Origin: Acidobacteriota bacterium
Lineage (GTDB): Bacteria > Acidobacteriota > Vicinamibacteria > Vicinamibacterales > Fen-181
DNA: 40,889 nucleotides
Assembly (NCBI GenBank): GCA_017883185.1
Contig: JADGOB010000021.1
Coordinates: forward strand, 1 to 40,889
Direction: 5' to 3'
Below are positions 14,237-22,343 of the stretch, in pieces; position 1 is the stretch's first letter; each line of letters opens with the position of its first letter. The translations under genes and the position numbers were made by a program. Under the pieces are notes generated by a model. That model was given only the letters and a program-made list of their open reading frames with translations, was not told the DNA's origin and ran no database searches.

Positions 14237-15592
14237 TCAGGCTGCTGGAGTCGCATCGGTCTCAGGAACGCCATGGCGGGATGGGTGCCGGGGGCCAAGC
14301 GCCGGCGCGACCAGGAACAGGTTTCCGCACAGGCGCCCGATCAGAATCGCGACAGCGGCCGCGGTGGCGCCAACCATGTCCAGCGCGCCGATTCCAACGA
14401 TCAGGACGATGACGATGGCCGCGGCCTCGACGGCGGTAGCGGCCGTGATCACGCGCGTTCGCCGGGCGAGCACGAGCAGCGCACGCTGCAGGCCGAGCAT
14501 GTAGTCGAGCGCGGGCAGCAGCGCCAGCACGCGCGCCGGCCAGATCGCAAGCGCGGCGAGTTCCGGCGAGAGCCCCGACACGCGCGTGAACCACGCGTGC
14601 CCGAGTGGCGTGAAGAGCACGCCTCCGAGCGCCGCCGCCGACACGCTCGCCAGCCCGAGCGCCACGCGGGCAATCGTGCGCTCGCGGCGGCGGTCGCTGC
14701 CGGCGAGCGCCACCCCGACCTCCTGGTACGCGAGCGCGCCGCTGCGGAAGATGAACACGAACCCGCTGACGACCGGCAGCACCGCGAGCGATTCGATCGG
14801 TGAACGACTGCGACCCAGGAAGAACGTGACCAGCGGATTGACGGTGATGGCGAGCAGCGAGGTGAGCGCCAGAGGGAAGTAGAACTTCCCGATGTCCCTC
14901 GTCGTCAGCGTCGTCGTCGTCTCCGGCCCGGCGAGCAGACGGGCGACGATTCCCCGCGCCATCCAGCGGCTGGCGGCCGCTTCCGCGATGACTCCGCTGG
15001 CAAGCGCGAGCGAGCCGACGTAGGCGCCGGGCAGGGTGGTGGCGGCCGCAAGTCCCACCGCAGCAACAGACATCGTCAACAGGCGGACCACCGTTCCGTA
15101 GGCGACGCGGCGCGGCATGTGATGCCGGACCAGGATGCCCTGGTAGAAACGTCGGTAACCGATCGCGGCCGGCCAGAGCAGGAGGAACGTGGTCGCGACG
15201 TGCGTGAGGTGCGCGAGATCCGGCGGAAGGCCGATCAGGCGGTCGGTGACAAAACGGAAGACCGGCGGGAGGAGGCCGAGCGCCATGGCGGCCGTCAGCA
15301 CGCCATTCAGCCGGAACGTGAAACGGCGCAGCGCGATCAGCGACTGGCGGTCGGCAACCAGGGCGTTGGCGGCCGTCATCATCATGATGATGGGCGCCTC
15401 GGCCATGAAGGCGAACGAAAAGGCCACGCCGTAGGCCGCCAGGTTTCGCGTGGGGTTGGCCAGCCTGGCAATGATCGCCGCGACGTACGGGCCTTCGACC
15501 GCCATCATGAGCCACGTCGCAGCCAGCGGCGCCCAGAACGCGAGGACGGTCCGCGTGCGAAGTGGGGGGGCGTTGGAATCGGCGAGTGTCAC
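14237..15592 (-). CDS. MOP/MATE-superfamily transporter resembling ANKH
   Basis: A 451-residue polytopic membrane protein with about twelve hydrophobic segments. The N-terminus (APLAATWLMMAVEGP, then NLAAYGVAFSFAFMAEAPI), the mid-segment GILVRHHMPRRVAYG and the second-half start YFPLALTSLLAITVNPLV line up in order with the progressive ankylosis protein ANKH (LASYGLAYS, GILLKHKY, WWPLALILA). ANKH exports ATP/citrate/pyrophosphate-type anions; bacterial homologues of this MATE-like group are uncharacterised and often labelled multidrug transporters. The start is GTG at 15592 with GGGAG about twelve bases upstream. No operon partner is evident; a decayed membrane gene follows on the same strand. 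Substrate unknown. Confidence 0.7.
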   Translation of the reverse strand: MTLADSNAPPLRTRTVLAFWAPLAATWLMMAVEGPYVAAIIARLANPTRNLAAYGVAFSFAFMAEAPIIMMMTAANALVADRQSLIALRRFTFRLNGVLTAAMALGLLPPVFRFVTDRLIGLPPDLAHLTHVATTFLLLWPAAIGYRRFYQGILVRHHMPRRVAYGTVVRLLTMSVAAVGLAAATTLPGAYVGSLALASGVIAEAAASRWMARGIVARLLAGPETTTTLTTRDIGKFYFPLALTSLLAITVNPLVTFFLGRSRSPIESLAVLPVVSGFVFIFRSGALAYQEVGVALAGSDRRRERTIARVALGLASVSAAALGGVLFTPLGHAWFTRVSGLSPELAALAIWPARVLALLPALDYMLGLQRALLVLARRTRVITAATAVEAAAIVIVLIVGIGALDMVGATAAAVAILIGRLCGNLFLVAPALGPRHPSRHGVPETDATPAA

Positions 15593-15951
15593 GAACGTGT
15601 GGATCTCCCGGGGAATGAACGCTTCATTCTACCCGGTGGTGAAGAAAAGAGCGGGGGCCAGGGGCGGAGGCTGCGGATACACCCGGGAGCGGTCCGGTCG
15701 GCTGGCGCGACGATCGACGGCCGGCACGGTATTGGGCCGACCGTCGGCGGACGCTGGGGGCCACTGGCCTTACGGACTTGGGGGCCGTCACGTCGCCTAT
15801 CGAGGCGACCTGATTGGGGACCTTCTTCCTAGGGGGTATCCCTCTCTATAGCAATATTCGTGCCGTCTGTGTAAGCCCAGAAGCCGCTATTTTGGACCAG
15901 TTGAGTTTGGAATTCACCCACCGGGTTGACTAATTTCCGGAAAGTCCGCCA
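15593..15951. other. 359-base gap between the ANKH-like gene and the kinase relic
   Basis: I see no supportable gene here. There is one imperfect hairpin, CGACGGCCGG (15715-15724) with CCGACCGTCG (15737-15746), nine of ten pairs. The last 120 bases are A+T-richer than the surroundings, consistent with a former promoter region of the relic gene that follows. Confidence 0.5.
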
Positions 15952-16557
15952 GTGATCGACCCCGACGCCCGCGTGACGGTGTGGAACGATGCGGCCGAGC
16001 GGATGTTCGGCTATACACGCGAGGAGGCCCAGGGCCAGGCGTTGCTCTCGGCTTCGGCCGTGCGGGTCCGCGGCCGCTGGCACGCGGTCGGGATCCTCCG
16101 CGACATCACCGACCGCCTCAAGGTCGAGGAGGCGCTGTGGAAAGCGAAGGAGGAAACCGAGGAGGCCAACACGGAGCTGCCGCGATCGGTCGAACGGGCG
16201 AACCGCCGCGTCCTCTCCGGCATCCTCGAATCGCGGAAGTGCCGCCACACCGAGGTGGACAGCGGGGCGGCCGCGCTCGCGCATCTCAGGGCTGCCGCTC
16301 GCACGAACGATCCGTACCGCATCGCCATCCTCGACATGGTCACGCAGGACATCCCGGGCGAGGACCTGGGCCGGCAGATCAAGGCGGACTCGGTGATCGC
16401 CGGGACCACGCTGGTCATGATGACGTCGGTGGGCGCCGGGGATCGCGTCTACGACCTGTACGAGGGATTCCGCTACGGGAGTCTCTCGATGCGGTCCCTG
16501 GCCCTGGCCGGCCGCCGTCGCGCCGACATCCTGGGAATCGGTCCCTCGCCGGCGTGA
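15952..16557 (+). pseudogene. Miniature relic of a PAS-hybrid histidine kinase
   Basis: A 201-codon open frame that is a patchwork of a much larger sensor. Residues 1-27 begin a PAS domain (VTVWNDAAERMFGYTREEA); its middle is missing and it resumes at GRWHAVGILRDITDRL (about 40-56). A linker helix follows (KAKEETEEAN) and then, without any kinase core, a receiver: LESRKCRHTEVDSGAAALAHL, IAILDMVTQD, LGRQIKAD, TTLVMMTS. In intact relatives several hundred residues (rest of PAS, HisKA, HATPase) separate these parts. The start is GTG at 15952 with no ribosome site, and the C-terminus is unlike a receiver. It is probably non-functional, although the frame remains open and the receiver Asp is present. 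Confidence 0.7.
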
Positions 16558-16708
16558 CGGGACCTCGCCACGGCCAGCCCTGGTTGACTCACGGGGCAAA
16601 GACCTGGAGTTCCTGGCACCTGCGAAGTGTGTGCCCGCGGTGGCTCTTGTGCTATCCTCCGCCCAGTCATTACCGTCCGCTCTTACACCCCACTTCCCGG
16701 AGACGATG

Positions 16709-18166
16709 ATGAAGACGATTGATCTGACGCTCTCGAAGCTCAACGAGCTGTTCCCTCCGACCTTCACGCAGGAACAACTCGCCAAGGCCAAGACAGCCTT
16801 CCTCAAGGAACTCGCCCTCCAGGCTCACCGCTTCTACGGCGGCAAGATGGCGACGATCCCCAAGGCCGGCATCTACGGCTTCAACTGGTTCAACGTCTGG
16901 TACACCCCTGGTGTGTCAGCGGTGTCCACGGCTATCCGCGACAATCACGACGCCTCGTTCGAGCTGTCGAACCGCGGCAACCTCGTGGCGATCGTGTCCG
17001 ACTCGACCCGAGTGCTCGGCGACGGCGACTGCTCGCCATCTGGCGGCCTCGGCGTGATGGAAGGCAAGGCCTTCCTGATGAAATACCTGGGCGGCGTTGA
17101 CGGCGTGGCGCTGTGCGTCAACAGCTACAACAAGCAGGGCAAGCACGACCCCGACAAGATCATCGAGTTCGTCAAGATGCTCGTGCCGAGCTTCGGCGCG
17201 GTGAACCTCGAGGACATCTCGCAGCCGAACTGCTACAAGGTGCTCGACACGCTGCGCGAGGAATGCGACATTCCGGTCTGGCACGACGACGCGCAGGGAA
17301 CGGGCAGCGTGACGCTGGCCGGCCTGGTCAACGCGCTGCGCATCGTCGACAAGCCGATCGGCGACGTGCGGATCGTCATGTACGGCGCCGGCGCGGCCAA
17401 CACCACCATCGCGCGCCTGATCCTCATGGCGGGCGGCAATCCCGAGAAGATGGCGTTGTTCGACACGAAGGGCGGCCTCCACAAGAAGCGCGACGACGTG
17501 AAGGCCAATGCGGCCTTCTACCGGAAGTGGGAACTCTGCGAGAAGACGAACCCGGGCTGCCTGAACGACATCGGGGACGCCCTGAAGGGCGCCGACGTAC
17601 TGATCGCGGTCAGCACGCCCGGCCCGGACGTCGTGAAGCCGCAGTGGATCCGGCAGATGGCGAACAAGCCGATCGTGTTCGCCTGCGCAAACCCGGTTCC
17701 CGAGATTTACCCCTACGCCGCGAAGGAAGCCGGCGCCTACATCGTGGCCACCGGGCGCGGCGACTTCCCCAACCAGGTCAACAACTCGATGGGCTTCCCC
17801 GGGATCCTGAAGGGGGCGCTCCTGGTGCGCGCGCGCAAGATCACCGACGAGATGGCGATTGCCGCGGCATACTCCGTCGCGAACTTCGCCCAGAAGAAGG
17901 GCATCAGCCCGGACTACATCATGCCGACGATGGACGAAACGGACATGTTCGCCCAAGTGGCGGCCGACGTTGCGATGACGGCCATCGCAAACGGCGTGGC
18001 GCGCATCACCCCGTCGCGCGACGAGGTGTACGCGCAGACGCTCGGCGACATCAAGGAAGCCCGGGCGATCATCGACCTGCTGATGCGTGAGAAATTCATC
18101 GGCGCGCCAGATCCCCAGATGCTGGCGAACGCGGTCGAGAAGGCCGTGGCGATCGTGACGCGGTAG
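16709..18166 (+). CDS. Malic enzyme (oxaloacetate-decarboxylating malate dehydrogenase)
   Basis: A 485-residue cytosolic enzyme converting malate to pyruvate and CO2 with reduction of NAD(P). Visible are the N-terminal malic domain with the word GDGDCSPSGGLGVMEGKA, the metal-binding segment PVWHDDAQGTGSV, and the C-terminal NAD-binding domain with GAGAAN and VIFACANPVPE-like FACANPVPEIYP. The length fits the short bacterial type with no phosphotransacetylase domain. It supplies pyruvate and reducing power when growing on organic acids. CGGAG lies six bases before the ATG at 16709; the ATG directly before it (16706) is too close to that site. NAD versus NADP preference cannot be read with confidence. 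It stands alone between unrelated genes. Confidence 0.9.
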   Translation: MKTIDLTLSKLNELFPPTFTQEQLAKAKTAFLKELALQAHRFYGGKMATIPKAGIYGFNWFNVWYTPGVSAVSTAIRDNHDASFELSNRGNLVAIVSDSTRVLGDGDCSPSGGLGVMEGKAFLMKYLGGVDGVALCVNSYNKQGKHDPDKIIEFVKMLVPSFGAVNLEDISQPNCYKVLDTLREECDIPVWHDDAQGTGSVTLAGLVNALRIVDKPIGDVRIVMYGAGAANTTIARLILMAGGNPEKMALFDTKGGLHKKRDDVKANAAFYRKWELCEKTNPGCLNDIGDALKGADVLIAVSTPGPDVVKPQWIRQMANKPIVFACANPVPEIYPYAAKEAGAYIVATGRGDFPNQVNNSMGFPGILKGALLVRARKITDEMAIAAAYSVANFAQKKGISPDYIMPTMDETDMFAQVAADVAMTAIANGVARITPSRDEVYAQTLGDIKEARAIIDLLMREKFIGAPDPQMLANAVEKAVAIVTR

Positions 18167-18191
18167 CGGCGGGTGTCCCGTCGCGTGTGCC

Positions 18192-18235
18192 GGCCGGCAG
18201 GACGTGAGCGCGTGTCTTCCAGGGCCCTGCCGGCC
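18192..18235. terminator. Long-loop hairpin after malic enzyme
   Basis: GGCCGGCAGG (18192-18201) pairs perfectly with CCTGCCGGCC (18226-18235) across a 24-base loop, 25 bases after the malic enzyme stop. No immediate T-run follows. It may stop or pause transcription. The remaining gap to 18533 holds no gene I can support. Confidence 0.4.
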
Positions 18236-18381
18236 TGGCCGGCCTTCCTTCGAACCGCTGCGGTCGCTGTCCTTTTCTAAGGCGTGCTGGCGGCCGACTC
18301 GACGCAGGCGACCGAGTGGGCGACGGACCCGTCCTGCGACGGTCCTGCGCCAGGCCCTACCGGGGCCCGAGGGCGATCAGC

Positions 18382-18387
18382 TATACT
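18382..18387 (+). promoter_or_regulatory. TATACT -10-like hexamer upstream of the coiled-coil gene
   Basis: A near-consensus TATACT without a recognisable -35 at the right distance, about 150 bases before the small coiled-coil gene. Weak evidence. Confidence 0.25.
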
Positions 18388-18533
18388 GGCTTTCTCGTTT
18401 CTATTGGTGACGCGTCGCCAGCCCGGCTGCGTGTACCTGGCGGCTTCGGACAGACGTGAGCGTTCACCGCGAGACGAGTGGGACGTCACGACCCACGGCA
18501 TGCGGTGAGGACCGGGCGGGTGAAGAGGAGAGT

Positions 18534-18797
18534 ATGGGGGACGGCGCGGAAGGACTTGTTGACGCCCAGGCGAGAATCCAGGATCGACTCGACGAACTCG
18601 AGCAGCAACGGGTCCGCCACGGCCGCATCGTCAAGGATCCCGTGCGCGAGCAGCAACTGCAGTCGCTGCGCCTGGCCCGCACCGAACTGGAGCGCCAGTC
18701 GGGCGTGACCGAGCACCCCATCCGCTGTCAGCAGCTGTCGCAGGCGATCGCCGAGCTCGATCGCCGCATCGCCATGTTGACCGACCAGCCCGCCTGA
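18534..18797 (+). CDS. Small coiled-coil protein of unknown function
   Basis: An 87-residue, strongly charged protein. GAGGAGAG lies just before the ATG at 18534, a near-ideal ribosome site, so the longer frame to 18456 is not used. The chain is helical with heptad-like leucines (RIQDRLDELEQQRVR, LQSLRLARTELERQ, LSQAIAELDRRIAML), suggesting two or three helices forming a coiled coil. There is a single cysteine, no signal peptide and no membrane segment. It is flanked by malic enzyme and the M16 operon but well separated from both. No family recognised. Confidence 0.65.
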   Translation: MGDGAEGLVDAQARIQDRLDELEQQRVRHGRIVKDPVREQQLQSLRLARTELERQSGVTEHPIRCQQLSQAIAELDRRIAMLTDQPA

Positions 18798-18888
18798 ACC
18801 CCTCCTTGGAGCGCTTCCTGGATCGATAGCATTATCCGTGCCGGCCGCACGGTCCTCCCTCGTTTTCATCTTCATCACGGATCAGGAC

Positions 18889-18909
18889 GGAAATACGAAA
18901 TACGGGGGC
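18889..18909. repeat. Short heptanucleotide array, left of the palindrome
   Basis: Units ggaaata, cgaaata, cgggggc: two close copies and a degenerate third, running into the palindromic element at 18904. Confidence 0.45.
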
Positions 18910-18978
18910 CGGTGACATTTCCGCGAATTACCGTGTTGTATGGCGGTTTTGTGATCGCGGAAATGTCACCCGACCCCC
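18904..18978. repeat. 75-bp palindromic MITE/REP-like element
   Basis: The left arm GGGGGCCGG + TGACATTTCCGCGA (18904-18926) is repeated inverted as TCGCGGAAATGTCA + CCCGACCCCC (18955-18978). The inner 15 bases GTGACATTTCCGCGA / TCGCGGAAATGTCAC are perfect; the outer parts differ by one substitution and one indel. The 28-base centre is A+T-richer. No open frame inside. The size and structure fit a non-autonomous mobile element or REP sequence. Confidence 0.65.
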
Positions 18979-18999
18979 GGCTTGCGGCTCGCGGCTTGA
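18979..18999. repeat. Short heptanucleotide array, right of the palindrome
   Basis: Three in-phase units ggcttgc, ggctcgc, ggcttga. The same family of words recurs at 29031, 29152 (inverted) and 35864. The last unit overlaps the -35 hexamer of the M16 promoter. Confidence 0.55.
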
Positions 19000-19024
19000 C
19001 TCAGGTGGGGAATCCACCTACATT
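18996..19024 (+). promoter_or_regulatory. Sigma-70-type promoter of the first M16 operon
   Basis: TTGACT (18996-19001), 17-base spacer, TACATT (19019-19024), about 50 bases before the M16 start. Good spacing and five-of-six plus four-of-six matches to consensus. Confidence 0.55.
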
Positions 19025-19075
19025 CATCCCGTTTCCCACGCGTCCCCACCCGACTCATCCCCGAGGAGAAGACAT

Positions 19076-20623
19076 ATGAACGTCAGACGACTGGTGTGCC
19101 TGGCCGCGGTGCTGTTCGCCGTTGGCTGGTTGAGCGTGGCCACCGGCGGACAGGAGATGACCCTGTCCAGCCAGGTGATCGAACGCACGCTCCCGAATGG
19201 CCTGAAGGTGCTGATGGTCAGGCGCCCCGAGGCGCCGCTCATCCGCTGCATCCTGGCCTACCGGGTCGGATCCGTCAACGAGCGCCCCGGCATCACGGGC
19301 ATCTCGCACTTCCACGAACACATGATGTTCAAGGGCACGCGGTCCATGGGCATCAAGGCGGGCACGCTGGCCAAAGACGACGAGTACAACCGGCAGATTG
19401 ACGCGCTGATGGACAAGGTGGCGGAGGAGGAATCCAGGGTCAAGGGGCGTGACGACGCGAAGCTGGCCTCGCTGAAGAAGCAGGTCTCCGAGCTGATCGA
19501 CAAGGAAAAGAAGGAAACGATCGTCAGCGAGGAGATCTGGGGCGCGTACCAGGAAGCCGGCGGCACGGGGATCAACGCCTCCACCGGCCAGGAAATGACC
19601 CAGTACTACGTCACGCTGCCGAAGAACGCGATCGAACTGTACCTCGCTCTCGAAGCCGACCGGATGGTCAATCCGGTGTTCCGCGAGTTCTACTCCGAGC
19701 GCGACGTGATCACCGAGGAACGACGGCAGAGCGAGAACGGCGCCGGCTTCTTCTTCCAGGAGCAGCTGAACGCGACGTTCTACGCGGCCAGCCCGTACCA
19801 CTGGGGGGTGGTCGGCTGGATGTCCGACATCAGCCGGGTAACCAAGCAGGAGATGATCGAGTACCGCGAGAAGTTCTACAGGCCCGACAACGCGACGCTG
19901 GTGCTCGCGGGCGACGTCGACCCCGCCAAGATCATGCCGCTCGTGACGAAGTACTTTGGTCCGATCAAGTCGAAGGGCAAGTCGCCCCGCGTGCGGACCG
20001 AGGAGCCGTCACCCGAGTACTACAAGCGGACGATCAGCCCGAACTTCAAGCCGCCCTACATCGAAAAGCGCGTCCTCGGCCGCGCGGCGGCCAACCCGAC
20101 CGTGACAATCATGTTCCACACCCCGCCCGTGTGGCACGACGACCTCCCGGCGCTCTTCATGCTCGGCCGTGTCATGAGCGCGCGCACCGGCAAGATGTAC
20201 ATGGACCTTGTCGAGAAGCAGCAGCACGCGACGAGCGTGAACGCGAGCGCGTCGAACTCGATGTACGACGGCGCGTTCCGCGTGAGCGCCACGGGGCGCG
20301 AAGTGCAGGGTGCCCTCACAGTGCCGCTGGATCAGATCGAGAAGGAGCTGTGGTCGTACCTCGAAAACGCGAAGGCCACGCCGGCCGACGCCCAGCTGCT
20401 CCAGCGCATCAAGAACTCCGTCGAGGCGCAGTACCTCCAGGGCCTCGCGGGTACCGGCATCGCCGGCTCGTTGGCGTCGATGGAAGTCGCCTACCGCTGG
20501 CAGCATCTCGAGGACCAGTTCAAGGCGCGCATGGCTGTGACGCCTGACGACATGATGCGCGTGGCGAAGACATACTTCACCCGCGACAACGGCGTCACCG
20601 GTGTGATGGAGCGCGAGAAATAG
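19076..20623 (+). CDS. Periplasmic M16 metallopeptidase, catalytic subunit
   Basis: A 515-residue insulinase-family zinc peptidase. A hydrophobic signal segment covers about residues 4-24. The inverted zinc motif HxxEH is intact: H78-F-H-E81-H82, with the third ligand in the downstream ERDVITEERR block. Between these lies a charged helical insert (about 105-150; EEESRVKGRDDAKLASLKK) seen in bacterial members. The C-terminal M16 domain follows. M16B enzymes cleave small peptides in a clam-shell chamber formed with a partner, here the next gene, 34 bases downstream. GAGGAGAAG precedes the ATG at 19076, and a promoter lies at 18996. Its likely role is degrading imported or misfolded peptides in the periplasm. 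Confidence 0.9.
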   Translation: MNVRRLVCLAAVLFAVGWLSVATGGQEMTLSSQVIERTLPNGLKVLMVRRPEAPLIRCILAYRVGSVNERPGITGISHFHEHMMFKGTRSMGIKAGTLAKDDEYNRQIDALMDKVAEEESRVKGRDDAKLASLKKQVSELIDKEKKETIVSEEIWGAYQEAGGTGINASTGQEMTQYYVTLPKNAIELYLALEADRMVNPVFREFYSERDVITEERRQSENGAGFFFQEQLNATFYAASPYHWGVVGWMSDISRVTKQEMIEYREKFYRPDNATLVLAGDVDPAKIMPLVTKYFGPIKSKGKSPRVRTEEPSPEYYKRTISPNFKPPYIEKRVLGRAAANPTVTIMFHTPPVWHDDLPALFMLGRVMSARTGKMYMDLVEKQQHATSVNASASNSMYDGAFRVSATGREVQGALTVPLDQIEKELWSYLENAKATPADAQLLQRIKNSVEAQYLQGLAGTGIAGSLASMEVAYRWQHLEDQFKARMAVTPDDMMRVAKTYFTRDNGVTGVMEREK

Positions 20624-20657
20624 CGGCGCCCGGGTGCGTCGAGAAAAGGACATGACG

Positions 20658-22325
20658 ATGCGTAAACGACTTCTCTCTTTGCTGATCATTGCACCCCTGC
20701 TGATCGTCGCGCTCCACGCGGCCGGCCAGCAGGCGACCAAGGCCCAGGCGCCGGCGGCCAAAGCGGCCGCAGCGGCGCCCGCGGCAACTGCCGCGCAGGG
20801 CCCGCGTCCCGAGCAGTACCTGGGCAAGTTCCCCCCGCTCGACTTCAAGCCTCCCAAGGCGGCTGATTTTCGCACCACGCTCTCCAACGGGCTGGTCGTC
20901 TACATCGCCGAGGACCACGAGATCCCGTGGTTCGAAGCGACGCTGCTGACGCCGGTGGCCGGCGGCGGTGGTGGCGGCGGCGGTCGCCGCGGCATGGAAG
21001 ACACGGCGTTCGACTTCCCGCAGCGGCCCGGCGGCGGCGGTGGCGGTGGCGCCCGCTCGTTCCTCGAGCCGAAGGACAAGCTGGGGATCCAGAGCATCTG
21101 CGGGTCGGTCATGCGCTCGGGCGGCACGGCGTCGATGACCGCCGATCAGATCAACGAGCGGATGGAGTTCCTGGCCGGGAGCGTGTCGCCCACGTCGCTG
21201 TCGCTGCACGTGCGCCACGTCGACGAAGGGCTGAAGATCTGGATGGACATCCTGAACAACCCGGCGTTCCCCGAGGACCGGATCCGGCGCGAGAAGGAAT
21301 CGATGGCGGCGCCGCTGCGCAACCGCAACCGCCAGCTCGCCGGCGTGGCCAGCACCACGTGGCAGCAGCTGGTCTACGGCGAGGACTCGCCGATCGCCGC
21401 CGAGGTGACCGAGACCACGATCAACAGCATCACGCGCGACGACGTGGTGGCGTGGCACAAGAAGTACTGGGGGGCCAACAACGCCATCCTGGTCGTCTCG
21501 GGCGACTTCAAGAAGGCCGAGATGCTGCAGAAGCTCGAAGCGACGTTCGGCAAGTGGCGGAACGCCGAGGCGAAGGCGACGCCCAACTGGCCGAAGGTGA
21601 CCAGCATGGCCGCCAAGCCTGGCGTCTACATGGTGCAGCCGCTCGGCGCAACGCCGAATCAGGGTGTCGTGCGCGTGGGGACGCTCAGCCTGACACAGGA
21701 CGACCCCGACTACGCGGCGGTTGACCTGATGAACTACACGCTCGGCGGCGGGTCGTTCTCGTCGCGCATCACGCAGATCGTCCGGAACGACAACGGCCTC
21801 GCCTACAGCGCCAGCTCCAGCGTTGGCGCGGACCTGCATTACCCGGGCACCTTCGCCGGCTTCACGCAGACGAAGAACTCGACCGTCGTGTTCGCCACGC
21901 AGCTCATCCTGAACGAGATCGAGCGGATGTACAACGGCGACATCACCGAGAAGGACCTCCGGTTTGCGAAATCATCGCGGGTGAACGCCTTCCCGTCGAT
22001 GTTCTCGACGGTCTTCGGCAACGCCACGAGCTTCGCGCGGCTGGAGCTCGAGGGGCGCCCGCGCGACTTCTACGACACCTACCTGGAACGGTACCAGAAG
22101 GTGACGGTGGCGGACATCAAGCGGGTGGCGAAGAAATACCTGCAAACCGACAAGATGATCGTCCTGGTGGCCGGGTCTGTCGACGAGTGCAAGGCGGGTG
22201 CCGACAAGACACTGCCGAACCAGGGCGCGATCGACGCGATGGCGGCCAAGTACGGCGGCCGCACCATCGACGGCCTGGCGAAGAAGTTCGGTGACGGCAC
22301 GGTGCACGTCGTCACGCTGAAGTAG
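20658..22325 (+). CDS. M16-family non-catalytic partner subunit
   Basis: A 555-residue secreted protein with an N-terminal signal (LLSLLIIAPLLIVALHAAG), an Ala-rich linker (about 25-50) and two M16-type halves. In place of HxxEH it has LGIQSICGSVMRSGGT, where the zinc ligands are absent, the usual state of the inactive partner in M16B heterodimers. The C-terminal half keeps the family words NQGVVRVGT and YTLGGGSFSSRI-TQIVRNDNGLAY, which form the substrate-holding chamber. Two poly-Gly loops (about residues 103-110 and 126-132) are inserted in the first half. The start at 20658 is set by AAGGA seven bases upstream; the ATG at 20652 is only one base from that site. It is co-transcribed with the catalytic subunit. 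Confidence 0.88.
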   Translation: MRKRLLSLLIIAPLLIVALHAAGQQATKAQAPAAKAAAAAPAATAAQGPRPEQYLGKFPPLDFKPPKAADFRTTLSNGLVVYIAEDHEIPWFEATLLTPVAGGGGGGGGRRGMEDTAFDFPQRPGGGGGGGARSFLEPKDKLGIQSICGSVMRSGGTASMTADQINERMEFLAGSVSPTSLSLHVRHVDEGLKIWMDILNNPAFPEDRIRREKESMAAPLRNRNRQLAGVASTTWQQLVYGEDSPIAAEVTETTINSITRDDVVAWHKKYWGANNAILVVSGDFKKAEMLQKLEATFGKWRNAEAKATPNWPKVTSMAAKPGVYMVQPLGATPNQGVVRVGTLSLTQDDPDYAAVDLMNYTLGGGSFSSRITQIVRNDNGLAYSASSSVGADLHYPGTFAGFTQTKNSTVVFATQLILNEIERMYNGDITEKDLRFAKSSRVNAFPSMFSTVFGNATSFARLELEGRPRDFYDTYLERYQKVTVADIKRVAKKYLQTDKMIVLVAGSVDECKAGADKTLPNQGAIDAMAAKYGGRTIDGLAKKFGDGTVHVVTLK

Positions 22326-22343
22326 GGACTAGGGATTAGGTCC
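22323..22343. repeat. Heptanucleotide array beginning at the M16 stop codon
   Basis: Units tagggac, tagggat, taggtcc. The first three bases of the first unit are the TAG stop codon of the M16 partner gene. Confidence 0.55.

Noticed and set aside
15829-16806. 325-codon minus ORF opposite the PAS relic
   Set aside because: Shadow frame; no domains and low-complexity Arg/Asp-rich composition.
18904-18978. Rho-independent terminator of the coiled-coil gene
   Set aside because: The loop is 28 bases and no T-run follows; size and symmetry fit a mobile palindrome better.
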